Below are positions 8,682 through 17,612 of a stretch of 64,000 nucleotides of DNA, in pieces. The position numbers and the translations under genes are program-made. The first letter of the stretch is position 1, and each line of letters starts with the position of its first letter. The stretch comes from Bordetella sp. LUAb4 (GTDB lineage: Bacteria; Pseudomonadota; Gammaproteobacteria; Burkholderiales; Burkholderiaceae_B), in the NCBI RefSeq assembly GCF_021325795.1, contig NZ_JAHPZX010000002.1, positions 558,001-622,000 on the forward strand. The letters run 5' to 3'. Below the pieces are notes generated by a model. That model saw only the letters and a program-made list of their open reading frames with translations. It did not search any database and was not told the origin of the DNA.

Positions 8682-9566
8682 TTGACGACCATGGCGCTAT
8701 CCAAGAAGCCGGCCGACGACGCCAGTGAACGCTCCGCCCGCGCTATCTCCGCGACTGGCACCGAAGCCAGAGCCAGTGCGCCCGCCGTCGCCCTGCGCAG
8801 CGTATCGAAACGCTATGCCAGCTCCACGCAAGACGTGCTGTCCGACCTCGACCTGCGGGTCCGGCCAGGTGAATTCATAAGCCTGGTCGGCCCCAGCGGC
8901 TGCGGCAAGTCGACCTTGCTGCGTCTGATCGCCGGCCTGGAACCCGGGCACGACGGTACGATCGAAATAGACGGTCGCGCCGTCCATGGCCCGCAGGCTG
9001 CCTGCGGCATGCTGTTCCAGGAACATCGCCTGTTTCCTTGGCTGACGGTGGAGCAGAACGTGGCCTTGGGCGCGGTCAATGAAGGCCTGGACGGCCCGAC
9101 GCTGACAGCCCGGGTGCGTGACCAACTGGCACGCGTGAACCTGCCCGATATCGCTGACAAGTTCCCAGCGCAGCTCTCGGGCGGCATGGCGCAACGAGTC
9201 GCCATCGCGCGGCTGCTAATGGGCTCGCGCGGCCTGCTCTTGCTGGATGAACCCTTCAGCGCGCTGGATGCCTTCACCCGCATCAAGCTGCAGAATGAAA
9301 TGCAGAACCTATGGCAGACCACGGGCGCGACCATGATACTGGTGACGCACGATATCGAAGAGGCGGCTTACCTGTCCGACCGTATCGTCGTGATGGCGGC
9401 ACACCCTGGCCGGATCGAACGCATTGTCGACAACCCGCTGCCGCGCCCCCGCAATCGCGTCGATCCCGCGTTCGCGCGGCTGAAGGCGACGCTCTTCGAT
9501 CTGCTGGACCTGAGTCCCGCGCCACTTGCGAGTGACGCAACTTTAAAGAAATTCCTGGAAGTGTGA
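8682..9566 (+). CDS. ABC transporter ATP-binding protein (SsuB/TauB type)
   Basis: The importer ATPase, 294 aa. Walker A GPSGCGKST, the Q-loop region MLFQEHRLFPW, the signature LSGGMAQRVAIARLL and Walker B LLLLDEPFSALD followed by THD are all present, so it should be active. The N-terminus carries about 35 extra residues before the ATPase core. A TTG at 8682 has a GGAAG ribosome-binding site 7 bp upstream. An ATG at 8691 is the alternative. It lies 13 bp after the permease and 1 bp before the flavin monooxygenase. Confidence 0.92.
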   Translation: MTTMALSKKPADDASERSARAISATGTEARASAPAVALRSVSKRYASSTQDVLSDLDLRVRPGEFISLVGPSGCGKSTLLRLIAGLEPGHDGTIEIDGRAVHGPQAACGMLFQEHRLFPWLTVEQNVALGAVNEGLDGPTLTARVRDQLARVNLPDIADKFPAQLSGGMAQRVAIARLLMGSRGLLLLDEPFSALDAFTRIKLQNEMQNLWQTTGATMILVTHDIEEAAYLSDRIVVMAAHPGRIERIVDNPLPRPRNRVDPAFARLKATLFDLLDLSPAPLASDATLKKFLEV

Positions 9567-9567
9567 G

Positions 9568-10884
9568 ATGCCCCGCAATCAGCAGATAAAACTCGGCCTT
9601 TTCGTCCTGCACGCCGGCTATCACCAGGGCGGCTGGCGCCTGCCGCAGGCACGCTCGGGCGGCGAGGACATCAGTCTCATGCGGGACATTGCCCAGAGCG
9701 CTGAAGCCGGCAAGTTCGATTTCATTTTCTTCCCCGACGTTCCAGGCAGCGATGCTACCTCCACACCTTCGGTCGTCAGCCGCTTCGAGCCCCTGACGCT
9801 GCTCAGCGCCCTGTCCGGCGTCACGCGGCATATCGGCCTGGCCGCCACGGCATCGACGACGTATCACGAGCCCATGAACCTGGCGCGCATGTTCGCGTCG
9901 CTGGACCACTTGAGCGGTGGCCGTGCGGCATGGAATGTCGTCACCACGCTTAGCAAGGAGGCCGCGGGAAACTTCGGTGAACAGGCCCAGGTCCCGCACG
10001 CGCAGCGCTATGAGCGGGCCTCCGAGTTCGTGCAGGTCGTCCGTGGACTATGGGACAGCTGGGATGACGGAGCGTTTCCCCGGAACAAGGACAGCGGCGT
10101 GTATTTCGACGCCACGAAGATGCGCAGGCTGAATCACCGCGGCCCGCATTTCTCCGTGCGTGGCCCTTTGAACCTCAATCGTCCGCCGCAGGGCTACCCG
10201 ATCACCATCGTCGCCGGGGCCTCCGGGCCGGGGCTGGATCTGGCGGCAAAATACGCCGACATTTCCTTCGGCGCCCAGTACGACATGGAGACCGCACGCG
10301 GCCATTACGCGGAAGTCAAAGGCCGCGTTCGAGCCGTGGGCAGAAATCCCGATCACGTGCTGGTGATGCCGGGGGTCGTCCCCATCGTCGGCGCGAGCGA
10401 ACAGGAGGCTAAAGACAAGTTTGCTGACCTGCAGCGTTACGTCTCCATCGACGAAGCCATCCCGCTGCTTTCGTTCTTCATCGGCCATGACATTTCCAGC
10501 CTGACGCTGGACGACCCACTGCCCGCCACGTTGGGGGAAAGCGAGGCGATGAAGAGTCGCACCATTTTGCTGCTGGACCTGGCGCATCGCCAGGGTATGA
10601 CCTTGCGCGAACTCGCCCTGAGCGTGGCCGCGGCGCGGGGCCATCTGTTGCTGGTGGGGACGCCGGCGAGCATCGCCGATACCTTGCAGCAGTGGTTCGA
10701 ATCGCGGGCGGCGGACGGCTTCAACATCCTGCCGCCCTACTTTCCCGGCGGCCTGGACGACTTCATCGAAGGTGTGCTGCCTGAGCTGCGTGCCAGGGGC
10801 TTGTTCCGCACGGAGTATGAAGGCGCCACGCTGCGAGAAAACCTGGGCCTGCCCGTGCCCGCCAGCCAATACGCAGCCGGATGA
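9568..10884 (+). CDS. LLM-class flavin-dependent monooxygenase (NtaA/SnaA/DszA family)
   Basis: A two-component-type FMNH2-dependent monooxygenase of 438 aa. Family members such as NtaA, DszA and SsuD-related enzymes cleave C-N or C-S bonds with oxygen. Diagnostic segments are LGLFVLHAGYHQGGWRLP at the start, GKFDFIFFPDV, VVSRFEPLTLLSALS, SGGRAAWNVVTT near residue 115, RYERASEFVQVV and GYPITIVAGASGPG. It is the last gene of the rightward arm, and its stop codon lies inside the shared terminator. No flavin reductase is encoded nearby. In context it most likely opens the imported organosulfur or amine compound. Confidence 0.9.
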   Translation: MPRNQQIKLGLFVLHAGYHQGGWRLPQARSGGEDISLMRDIAQSAEAGKFDFIFFPDVPGSDATSTPSVVSRFEPLTLLSALSGVTRHIGLAATASTTYHEPMNLARMFASLDHLSGGRAAWNVVTTLSKEAAGNFGEQAQVPHAQRYERASEFVQVVRGLWDSWDDGAFPRNKDSGVYFDATKMRRLNHRGPHFSVRGPLNLNRPPQGYPITIVAGASGPGLDLAAKYADISFGAQYDMETARGHYAEVKGRVRAVGRNPDHVLVMPGVVPIVGASEQEAKDKFADLQRYVSIDEAIPLLSFFIGHDISSLTLDDPLPATLGESEAMKSRTILLLDLAHRQGMTLRELALSVAAARGHLLLVGTPASIADTLQQWFESRAADGFNILPPYFPGGLDDFIEGVLPELRARGLFRTEYEGATLRENLGLPVPASQYAAG

Positions 10885-10901
10885 AGGCATCATCCGGCTG
10901 C
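10873..10901. terminator. Bidirectional terminator between convergent arms
   Basis: GCAGCCGGATGA-aggca-TCATCCGGCTGC is a perfect 12-bp inverted repeat with a 5-bp loop. It includes the TGA of the monooxygenase gene and lies 5 bp before the end of the convergent ATPase gene. T-runs are short on both sides, so efficiency is uncertain, but the placement fits a shared terminator. Confidence 0.65.
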
Positions 10902-10905
10902 TGTT

Positions 10906-11658
10906 TCAACCCTGCAGGGCCTGCATCACCTGCCTGTGCACTTCGAACAAGGCAGGATCATCCGGATCCCGTGGCCGCGGCACATCGACTTCGATGATGC
11001 GTACGATCTCGGCGGGCGACCCGCCCATCACCGCGATGCGGTCGGCCAGGAAGGCGGCTTCCAGCATATTGTGCGTCACCAGCACGCCGGTGGGGCGCGG
11101 CCCCTCCCCCGACAGCCACATGGCCTGCAGCAATTGCCGCAGACGCCGCGCGGTCAGTTCGTCCAGCGCGCTGAACGGTTCATCGAGCAGCAGTACATCG
11201 GGCTGCACGGCGAAAGCGCGCGCGATGGAAACCCGCTGGCGTTGCCCTCCCGACAGGAACTGAGGATAGGCCTGGGCGTGCTCGGGCAGCTCGACACGTT
11301 GCAGCAACTGCCGCACGGCGCGCGCAACGTCTTCCTTGCCCTTGCATCGACCTGCCAGCACGATGCCGATATTCTCGGCCACGCTCAGCCAGTCCAGCAG
11401 GCGCGGTTGCTGGAACACGACGCCCAGGTTGATGCCCTGGAACGGCCGGTCGAAACGCACGTCGCCTTGCGTAGGCAGATCCAGCCCCGCGATCAGATTC
11501 AGCAGCGTGGACTTGCCGCAACCCGAAGGCCCCACCAGCGCCAGCAGTTCTCCGGCTCGGATGTCGAGATCCAACTGGGTCAGCACGGTGCGCTCCGCGG
11601 CGCTGCCCAGGGGCGGGTAGCGCTTGGTGATGCCACGCAGTTGTATATTGCTGCTCAT
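10906..11658 (-). CDS. ABC transporter ATP-binding protein (SsuB/TauB type)
   Basis: The ATPase of the second importer, 250 aa. Walker A GPSGCGKST, signature LSGGQRQRVSIARAF and Walker B VLLLDEPFSALDELT are intact. The start is the ATG giving MSSNIQLRGITKRY, which overlaps the stop of the upstream permease by 4 bp. A longer reading upstream is the permease sequence in another frame. It is the last gene of the leftward arm and ends just beyond the shared terminator. The other importer ATPase at 8682 differs clearly in sequence, so the two are not a recent duplication. Confidence 0.92.
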   Translation of the reverse strand: MSSNIQLRGITKRYPPLGSAAERTVLTQLDLDIRAGELLALVGPSGCGKSTLLNLIAGLDLPTQGDVRFDRPFQGINLGVVFQQPRLLDWLSVAENIGIVLAGRCKGKEDVARAVRQLLQRVELPEHAQAYPQFLSGGQRQRVSIARAFAVQPDVLLLDEPFSALDELTARRLRQLLQAMWLSGEGPRPTGVLVTHNMLEAAFLADRIAVMGGSPAEIVRIIEVDVPRPRDPDDPALFEVHRQVMQALQG

Positions 11659-12545
11659 CGCGTATTCCCCCGTTTCCAGCGATTGGCATGGACTTCCAGC
11701 GGCCGGAAGACGCCATGTTCGATGACCAGCATCGCGATCCAGAAAGCCAGCGTCCAGGCGATGACACCTTCCACGTCCTGGGTGCTGAACTTGGAGTTCA
11801 GCTGATAGCCCACGCCATCGGACATCCCGAATATCTCCACCAGCACGATCACCTTCCAGGCGATGGAGAAACCAATGCGGCAGCCCGACACGATGAAGCT
11901 GTAAAGCAGCGGCAGCCACACCTTGCGCAGCACCAGCGCCGGCGGCAGGCGGAACACGCGTACCATTTCCACGCGCTCATGCTCCAGCGAGCGCACGCCC
12001 TGATGCACCGAGATCACCATCGCGGGCAGCACGCCCAAAGCGACCGCCACTACCGGCGACGCCAGCGATACGCCGAACCAGATCACGCACAACAAGGCCC
12101 ACACCAGCCCCGGGACAGTCAGGCCCAGGATCACGCCGGGTTCGAAGAAGCGTTCCGCCGTGCGCGACACCGCGGTCAGAATGCCCACGGGCAAGGCGAA
12201 CAGCAACGCCAGCAGGAAGCCCAGCGACATGCGCAGGAACGTCACGCCGATTTCGCTGAACGCAAAGCCGCTACGCACGATCTCCACCAGCTCGCGCAGG
12301 ATGGCACCACAGCCGGGTACCAACGGCGAGTGCAGCCACACGGCCATCGCTTCCCACGTAGCGGTCAGCAGCAGGAAAAAGACCACCGGCGGCCAGGCCC
12401 GGACCACGAAGGCGCGCAAGCGCCACGACACGGCATTGCGCCGTACCGATGCCCCGCCGCCGCTTCGGTCACCATGATCGATGCGCCCCGCCTGGGAACT
12501 CTGGCCCGGTCGGCCGTTTTGCAGAATCGCGTCTTCGGAGCTCAT
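11655..12545 (-). CDS. ABC transporter permease (SsuC/TauC type)
   Basis: An inner-membrane permease of 296 aa with an extra hydrophilic N-terminal tail of about 40 residues before the first membrane segment (VFFLLLTATWEAMAVWL). The conserved EAA-loop region is VRVFRLPPALVLRKVWLPLL, and family segments GLTVPGLVWALLCVIWFG and IAWKVIVLVEIFGMSDG match the permease of the opposite arm. It begins immediately after the binding-protein stop (0 bp) and overlaps the ATPase start by 4 bp, a fully coupled trio. Confidence 0.9.
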   Translation of the reverse strand: MSSEDAILQNGRPGQSSQAGRIDHGDRSGGGASVRRNAVSWRLRAFVVRAWPPVVFFLLLTATWEAMAVWLHSPLVPGCGAILRELVEIVRSGFAFSEIGVTFLRMSLGFLLALLFALPVGILTAVSRTAERFFEPGVILGLTVPGLVWALLCVIWFGVSLASPVVAVALGVLPAMVISVHQGVRSLEHERVEMVRVFRLPPALVLRKVWLPLLYSFIVSGCRIGFSIAWKVIVLVEIFGMSDGVGYQLNSKFSTQDVEGVIAWTLAFWIAMLVIEHGVFRPLEVHANRWKRGNTR

Positions 12546-13535
12546 TCAAGCCTTCACATATAGTTTGCGCGACGGCGCCGCATCCAGCAGGCCGAGCTTC
12601 ACGGCGACTTCAATCTGCTTGTCTATGGTCGCGAAAACGCTGGCGTCCCATTTGGTGGCATAAGTGGGCGCCAGGCGTTGAGGCAGCAGGTCGATGGCCT
12701 GGGTCTCGTCGGCCTTCAATCCCAGTTCGGCAGCGATGGGCTTGAGGCTGTCAGGATGCGCGGCGATGGTGGTGCCGATACGCTCGAACAGCGTCGCCAG
12801 CTTGGCCGCGGTCGCCTGATTCTGCTCGTACCAGGTTTTGCTGGCCGCCAGGCCCACCAGGAAAGGGTCATCGGTCTGGCCTGTCGCTTCCTTCCAGATA
12901 TCGGCGACGCGCGCGATTTCCCGGGCGCCACGGCCCACCAGGCGCGTCGCGGTCGGCTCCAGCGTGATGATGCCGTCCACGTCACCACGCTCGAACAGTG
13001 CCAGATTGGCGGTGGGGGATCCGAAGATCACCTTGACGTCTTTTTTCAGGTCCAGGCCCGTCAGCGACGCGGCGATGCGCGCCTGCTGATAGGTCTCGCT
13101 GGTTTCAGCGGTGGTGGCGATGCGTTTGCCGATCAGGTCCTTGGGTGATTTGTAGGGGCTGTCGCCCCGCACGATCCAGCGGCCATGATTGTTCAGCGCC
13201 GGCCCGAACAGCACGATGTCACTGCCGCGGTTGGCCAGCGTCGCCAACCCTACTGAACCGAAGACACCGACGTCCAGCGAACCGGCGCTCAGTTGCACCT
13301 GCATCTTGCCGGGGTCCGCCGTCACCCAGTCCAGGGCGATGCCCAGGTCCTGGTCCAGCTTGTATTTTTCCACCAGCGGCCGCCAGGCTGAACCCGCGCT
13401 GCCAGCGGACGGCAAGGTGATGCGCACCTTCTTCTTGTCCTGCGCTTCGGCGGCAAGCGCGGCGTTCAGGGCACCAGGCAGCAAGCCCAGCGCGACCGCG
13501 GCGCCGGCGGTTTGGAGAAAATCTCTGCGATTCAT
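12546..13535 (-). CDS. ABC transporter substrate-binding protein, aliphatic sulfonate type
   Basis: A periplasmic SsuA-like binding protein of 329 aa. A Tat-like or Sec signal starts it (MNRRDFLQTAGAAVALGLLP, ending near ALAA at about residue 29). Core segments are SAWRPLVEKYKLDQDLGIAL, DSPYKSPKDLIGKRIATTA, VIFGSPTANLALFERGDVDG and RLVGRGAREIARVADIWKE. The last of these closely parallels the binding protein of the other arm. It is followed directly by its permease and ATPase and preceded by the TauD-like dioxygenase in the same orientation. Confidence 0.88.
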   Translation of the reverse strand: MNRRDFLQTAGAAVALGLLPGALNAALAAEAQDKKKVRITLPSAGSAGSAWRPLVEKYKLDQDLGIALDWVTADPGKMQVQLSAGSLDVGVFGSVGLATLANRGSDIVLFGPALNNHGRWIVRGDSPYKSPKDLIGKRIATTAETSETYQQARIAASLTGLDLKKDVKVIFGSPTANLALFERGDVDGIITLEPTATRLVGRGAREIARVADIWKEATGQTDDPFLVGLAASKTWYEQNQATAAKLATLFERIGTTIAAHPDSLKPIAAELGLKADETQAIDLLPQRLAPTYATKWDASVFATIDKQIEVAVKLGLLDAAPSRKLYVKA

Positions 13536-13597
13536 ATCGTGTCTACGTCAGCAAAGGTCGGGCGGAGCAAGCCACCCTGTTTAATCGGAGTTCAGGG

Positions 13598-14524
13598 TCA
13601 GGCTTCCTTGGGCAGCACCAGGGCGCGGTGCATCACACGACGCTGCGGACCAAAATCCGGGACGCCGCGATGCTGCACGGTACGGTTGTCCCAGATCAGG
13701 GCGGTACCGCTTTCCCAACGATGGCGCGTCTGCACTTCCGGCGCGCTCAGCGCATCGAACAGGATGTCCAGCAGGGCCTGGCTGGTGCGCCGGCTGACGC
13801 CCAGGATGCGATGCGTGTACAGCTCATTCACGAAGATCTGCTTGCGGCCCGTCTCCGGATGCGTCCGGATAAGCGGCACTTCGATAGGCGGATATTTGCG
13901 CCTTTGCTCCGCGCGCGCTTCCAGGTCGTGATAGGCCAGCGTCAGGTAGCCCATGGTGTCGGCGTCATGGACGGCGGTCAGCGTCTCCAGGTAAGCCACC
14001 AGCAGCGGGTCGAGCAGATCGTAGGCGGCGGTCGCATTGACGAACAGCGTATCGCCGCCCAGCGCAGGCATGGTTTCGCCCAGCAGCGCCGTGTATGGCG
14101 GCGACGTCGGCTGGAACACCTGGTCCATATGCCAGATGTAGTTCATGCGCGTTTTCTTGGTCGACGCATCGATGGTGTTCAGTTGCCCGCTCTTGCCTGT
14201 CTCCGGCGTATAAGGGGTGTTCATCAGCTTGGCCTTGCCGAACAAGGAAACCAGCTGCTCGAAGTGTTCGACGCCGACGGTGCCCGGCTCGAAGCTGAGA
14301 AATCCGTAGCGCAATAGCGCGTCGTACAACAGCTTGCGCACACCTGGCGCAACGGTGCCATCCCCGGTTATGCGCAGTCCACTGACGCGCGCGCCCACCG
14401 TGGGCGAATAGGGGGTGACGGTTACGCCGCCGTTTTCGGCGGGGCTGGCCAGATAGCGGGTCATATCCAGAATCTTCGGCTGGATCCGGTCGAGTCTGTC
14501 GTTATCGACGACGATGCCGTACAT
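13598..14524 (-). CDS. TauD/TfdA family 2-oxoglutarate-dependent dioxygenase
   Basis: A Fe(II)/2-oxoglutarate dioxygenase of 308 aa. The metal-binding HxD is in YIWHMDQVFQP near residue 125, the distal histidine is in NRTVQHRGV near residue 285, and the oxoglutarate-binding arginine lies in RVMHRALV. TauD relatives hydroxylate the carbon next to a sulfonate and release sulfite; others oxidise phenoxyacids or sulfate esters. The start gives MYGIVVDNDRLD; a much longer in-frame reading runs back through the rhodanese gene in a wrong frame. It sits between the rhodanese and the importer, so it probably acts on the imported compound. Confidence 0.9.
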   Translation of the reverse strand: MYGIVVDNDRLDRIQPKILDMTRYLASPAENGGVTVTPYSPTVGARVSGLRITGDGTVAPGVRKLLYDALLRYGFLSFEPGTVGVEHFEQLVSLFGKAKLMNTPYTPETGKSGQLNTIDASTKKTRMNYIWHMDQVFQPTSPPYTALLGETMPALGGDTLFVNATAAYDLLDPLLVAYLETLTAVHDADTMGYLTLAYHDLEARAEQRRKYPPIEVPLIRTHPETGRKQIFVNELYTHRILGVSRRTSQALLDILFDALSAPEVQTRHRWESGTALIWDNRTVQHRGVPDFGPQRRVMHRALVLPKEA

Positions 14525-14627
14525 GATGTCTTGCGTCCTTGTTGTCGTGTTCTTGTTCTTGAGCTGAATATTTGCCTGCGACAGGCGTGCTACGGGTTTG
14601 CGATCGGCATGGCATTGCCATTCGAGG

Positions 14628-15440
14628 CTAGGCAGTTGCCGTGTCCACGGGGTATTTCTCCGACGTTCCCCATTCGTTCCAGGACGCCGGATAGACCGCC
14701 GCGGCGGTGTGCCCCGCCAGTTGCAAGGCGATGAAGCTACGGGCCGCGCGCCCCCCGCCGCCGCAATAGACGATGGCCCGCTCGTCGGCGGCGACCACAT
14801 TCTCGATCGCGGGCGCCAGGGCCGCGGCAGCGGCAAAGCGGCCATCGGCGGCGAGCTCGAGATTCGTATCCCAGAATCGCGCCCCCGGTACGCGGCCGGT
14901 GCGTCCGGCGTTGCTGCGCAAGCCGGCAAACTCTTCCCGGGAGCGCGCGTCGATGATGCGGACGCCGCCGGCGGGGGTTTGCTTTGCCGTCGCGGCCAGC
15001 ACGTCCTCGGCCGTCGCCAGGTAGGCGCTCTGCGGCACGACGGTATAAGCGGTCGCCTTGACTGCCGGCGCGGCGGTTTCCAGCTTGCCCGTCCAGGCGC
15101 CGACACCGCCATCCAGCAGACTGACGTGGCCGACGCCGGCATAGGCCAGGGCCCACGCCACGCGTGCGGCGTTGACCTCGTTCTGTGCACCCGCGACCAC
15201 GACGCGCGAATCCGCGGAGATGCCCAGCGCGGACAAGGTCCAGGCCAGCACCGCCTGCAAGCGGGCCAGGGCAGGCGCATCGCTGCGGGTGATCGCGAAC
15301 AGGGACGGATCCATATGCCGCGCCCCGGGGATGTGCCCCGACCAGTATTCAGCCACCGGTCGCGCGTCGAGCACGACAACCTTGTCCTGCCCCAGGTTCC
15401 GCGCCAGCCAGTCCGGCGTCGCCAGTTCGAAAATTGCCAT
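14628..15440 (-). CDS. Sulfurtransferase with tandem rhodanese domains
   Basis: A thiosulfate or 3-mercaptopyruvate sulfurtransferase-like protein of 270 aa. Domain 1 (residues about 5-125) has the rhodanese frame VVVLDARPVAEYWSGHIPGA but no active cysteine in its loop. Domain 2 (about 140-265) carries the active-site loop CGGGGRAARSF with the catalytic cysteine near residue 228. The start is the ATG with a GGAG site 7-10 bp upstream. It is the first gene of the leftward arm. In this setting it may handle sulfane sulfur or sulfite released by the oxygenases. Confidence 0.9.
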   Translation of the reverse strand: MAIFELATPDWLARNLGQDKVVVLDARPVAEYWSGHIPGARHMDPSLFAITRSDAPALARLQAVLAWTLSALGISADSRVVVAGAQNEVNAARVAWALAYAGVGHVSLLDGGVGAWTGKLETAAPAVKATAYTVVPQSAYLATAEDVLAATAKQTPAGGVRIIDARSREEFAGLRSNAGRTGRVPGARFWDTNLELAADGRFAAAAALAPAIENVVAADERAIVYCGGGGRAARSFIALQLAGHTAAAVYPASWNEWGTSEKYPVDTATA

Positions 15441-15499
15441 TGCCTTGCTCCCGTGCGATCCATGACCGATCGATATACGAGGCATGCTATCGTCAGCGG

Positions 15500-15531
15500 G
15501 CTAACTATCAAACGCACATTAATTTGTTAGC
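15500..15531. promoter_or_regulatory. Split GCTAAC/GTTAGC inverted repeat, probable operator
   Basis: GCTAAC at 15500-15505 and GTTAGC at 15526-15531 form a 6-bp inverted repeat around an AT-rich core containing ATTAAT. It lies in the divergent region between the rhodanese gene and the MFS exporter. The ends match those of the 20-bp palindrome at 4916-4935, which suggests that the same regulator acts at both ends of the locus. Confidence 0.5.
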
Positions 15532-15613
15532 TTATTTACTATCGTCATTTTCGAGCCACCGCCAAAACGCGCAGAATGGCGGGCGGTTTTCCTCTTTCCC
15601 CTCGCCTAGATAT

Positions 15614-17104
15614 ATGTCCTCAGCCCAACGCGACGCCTCCGATATCGCCGCCCCTAGCGCTACCGGCATCGACCAAGCGGCACCGGCCAAAGCCGCCGAA
15701 CCACGTCCCCGGGACACCAGTTTCCGCCCCTTGTCCATCCTGGTGGGCGCCGCGTACTTCATGGAACAGCTGGACGCCACCATCATCAGCCCGGTCATTC
15801 CGGACATCGCCCGCGACTTCGGCGTCGATCCGCTGAGCCTGAACCTGACGATGACCATCTATCTGCTGTGCTCGCTGGTGTTCGTTCCGCTGAGCGGCCT
15901 GGTAGCGGCGCGATATGGCACGCGGACGGTGTTCTCCTGGGCGGTGGCGCTGTTCACCGCCAGCTCGGTGTTGTGCGCGGTAGCGCCCAGCCTGGCCGCA
16001 CTGGCGGTATTCCGCGCCTTGCAGGGGGTGGCGGCGGCCATGATGGTACCGGTCGGCCGCAACGCCATCGTCCAGACCACCAGTCGGGCGCAGTTGGTCG
16101 AAGCATTGGCCTGGTTCATCACGCCGGCCATGGTGGGCCCGATGCTGGGGCCGCCGCTGGGGGGACTGTTGTCCGCCTATCTATCCTGGCACTGGGTGTT
16201 CTTGATCAATGTGCCCGTGGGCCTGGCCGGCCTGTGGGCCGCGCGCAGCATCATGCCGCAATTGCATCACCGCGCGGACTTGCGTTTCGACGTGCGGGAG
16301 TGGCTGTTGGCCGCCGTCGCGCTGGCCCTGCTGATCCTGTTGATCGAGCGGGCGCGACACGGCGCCAGCCTGCCCATGCTGGGTGGCCTGGCGGCGGGTC
16401 TGGCACTGTGCATCTGGCTCTATGCGCGCCGCTTCCGTGGCCTGGCCGCGCCCATGCTGGACTTCCGCCTGCTGCGCCTGCCCACCTTCGCCGCCGGCTT
16501 CTGGGGCGGATCACTGGTCCGCGTGGGTTACGGCGCCTTGCCTTTCCTGCTGCCGCTGATGCTGCAACTGGGCTTGGGCTATACCGCCCTGCAAAGCGGC
16601 ATCGTCCTGTTGATCAGCGGCTCAATCGCCTTCTTCACGAAGACCCAGACCACCCGCTTGCTGCGCCGTTGGGGCTTTCGGCGGGTGCTTTGCTACAACG
16701 GCGTCGCGTGCGCGGCGGCACTGGCCGGCTGCGCCATGTTTTCCCTGCCGCATTGGGGCCTGGTCGGCATCACCGCCTTCGTCTCCATGGCCAGTTTCTT
16801 CCGGGCCGTGCAGTTCAATGCGCTGACCGCCGTGTCCTATTCCGACCTGCCGCGCGACAAAGTGGCCTCGGCCACTACCTTGAATACCATGGCCTGGCAG
16901 TTGGCCATCATGCTGGGGATCTCCCTGTCGGCGCTGGCCGTACAGTGGTCTGCTAATCTAGGCGCCCGCGCAACGCCGGCCGGCTCGGATTTCTCGGTGG
17001 CGTTCGTCATCGTCGCGCTGTTCGCCTGCGCCGCCATGCCTTGCTATCGTGCGCTGTCCGCGCAGGCCGGCTCGGAACTCAGCGGCCATCGGGCCGGCGC
17101 CTAG
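15614..17104 (+). CDS. MFS transporter, DHA2/EmrB-QacA type
   Basis: An inner-membrane drug:proton antiporter-like protein of 496 aa with about 14 hydrophobic segments. Family motifs are MEQLDATIISPVIPDIARDFG near residue 45 (DHA2 motif D1 region), GRNAIVQT after the RALQGV segment, and a MVGPMLGPPLGG motif C near residue 175. The start is the ATG giving MSSAQRDAS, chosen over an upstream in-frame extension that runs into the operator region. It is divergent from the rhodanese operon and 18 bp upstream of a MarR gene. MarR-exporter pairs usually remove the regulator's ligand, here perhaps a toxic intermediate. Confidence 0.92.
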   Translation: MSSAQRDASDIAAPSATGIDQAAPAKAAEPRPRDTSFRPLSILVGAAYFMEQLDATIISPVIPDIARDFGVDPLSLNLTMTIYLLCSLVFVPLSGLVAARYGTRTVFSWAVALFTASSVLCAVAPSLAALAVFRALQGVAAAMMVPVGRNAIVQTTSRAQLVEALAWFITPAMVGPMLGPPLGGLLSAYLSWHWVFLINVPVGLAGLWAARSIMPQLHHRADLRFDVREWLLAAVALALLILLIERARHGASLPMLGGLAAGLALCIWLYARRFRGLAAPMLDFRLLRLPTFAAGFWGGSLVRVGYGALPFLLPLMLQLGLGYTALQSGIVLLISGSIAFFTKTQTTRLLRRWGFRRVLCYNGVACAAALAGCAMFSLPHWGLVGITAFVSMASFFRAVQFNALTAVSYSDLPRDKVASATTLNTMAWQLAIMLGISLSALAVQWSANLGARATPAGSDFSVAFVIVALFACAAMPCYRALSAQAGSELSGHRAGA

Positions 17105-17122
17105 CTTCATAGACTCAGATAC

Positions 17123-17608
17123 ATGTCCGATCAGCACGTCGAACGACTGTCCCAGCTTTACTCGCGCCCTGGCTTCCTGCTGCGCCGCGCCCACCAGATC
17201 TACGTCGCCATCTTCGAAGCGAATTTCGAGCGCCTGTCCCTGTCGCCCGCGCAGTATTCGGTGATGATCGCGTTGCATGACCTGCACGGCGTCAACCAAG
17301 GGGATCTGGCCAAGGCGATCGGGATGAACAAAGTCACGGTGTCGCAAATCGTCCAGGCACTGGAAGCGCGCGGCTGGATCACCCGTAAACAGACCGATGC
17401 CGATCGGCGCCGGCGCGAACTGACCTTGACGGCCGCGGGCCAGCGAGCATTGAAGCAAACGGCCGAGATGGCCGAGGCCACCTATGCCGAGCAGATGGCA
17501 CCTTTGACCGAGCCCGAACGCCAGCGGCTGTTCAAGCTGCTGCAGCGCATCGTCGATGAGCTGGAACCGCGCGCACGGACGCCGTTCGAACCGATCGGCC
17601 CCACCTGA
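17123..17608 (+). CDS. MarR family transcriptional regulator
   Basis: A winged helix-turn-helix regulator of 161 aa. The recognition region is GDLAKAIGMNKVTVSQIVQALEARG near residues 70-95, and the wing is ITRKQTDADRRRRELTLTAAG. Flanking helices provide the dimer interface. It follows the MFS exporter in the same transcription unit. It is the only local regulator of the mirror-image locus and therefore the best candidate for binding the GCTAAC/GTTAGC sites at 4916 and 15500; MarR proteins commonly bind palindromes of about 20 bp. It is convergent with the next Bug gene, 4 bp apart. Confidence 0.92.
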   Translation: MSDQHVERLSQLYSRPGFLLRRAHQIYVAIFEANFERLSLSPAQYSVMIALHDLHGVNQGDLAKAIGMNKVTVSQIVQALEARGWITRKQTDADRRRRELTLTAAGQRALKQTAEMAEATYAEQMAPLTEPERQRLFKLLQRIVDELEPRARTPFEPIGPT

Positions 17609-17612
17609 GGCC

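Noticed and set aside
13598-15517. A single 639-codon fusion of rhodanese and TauD
   Set aside because: The upstream part is out of frame with the rhodanese protein and is low-complexity Arg/Pro/Ser; the TauD family sequence begins at 14524.
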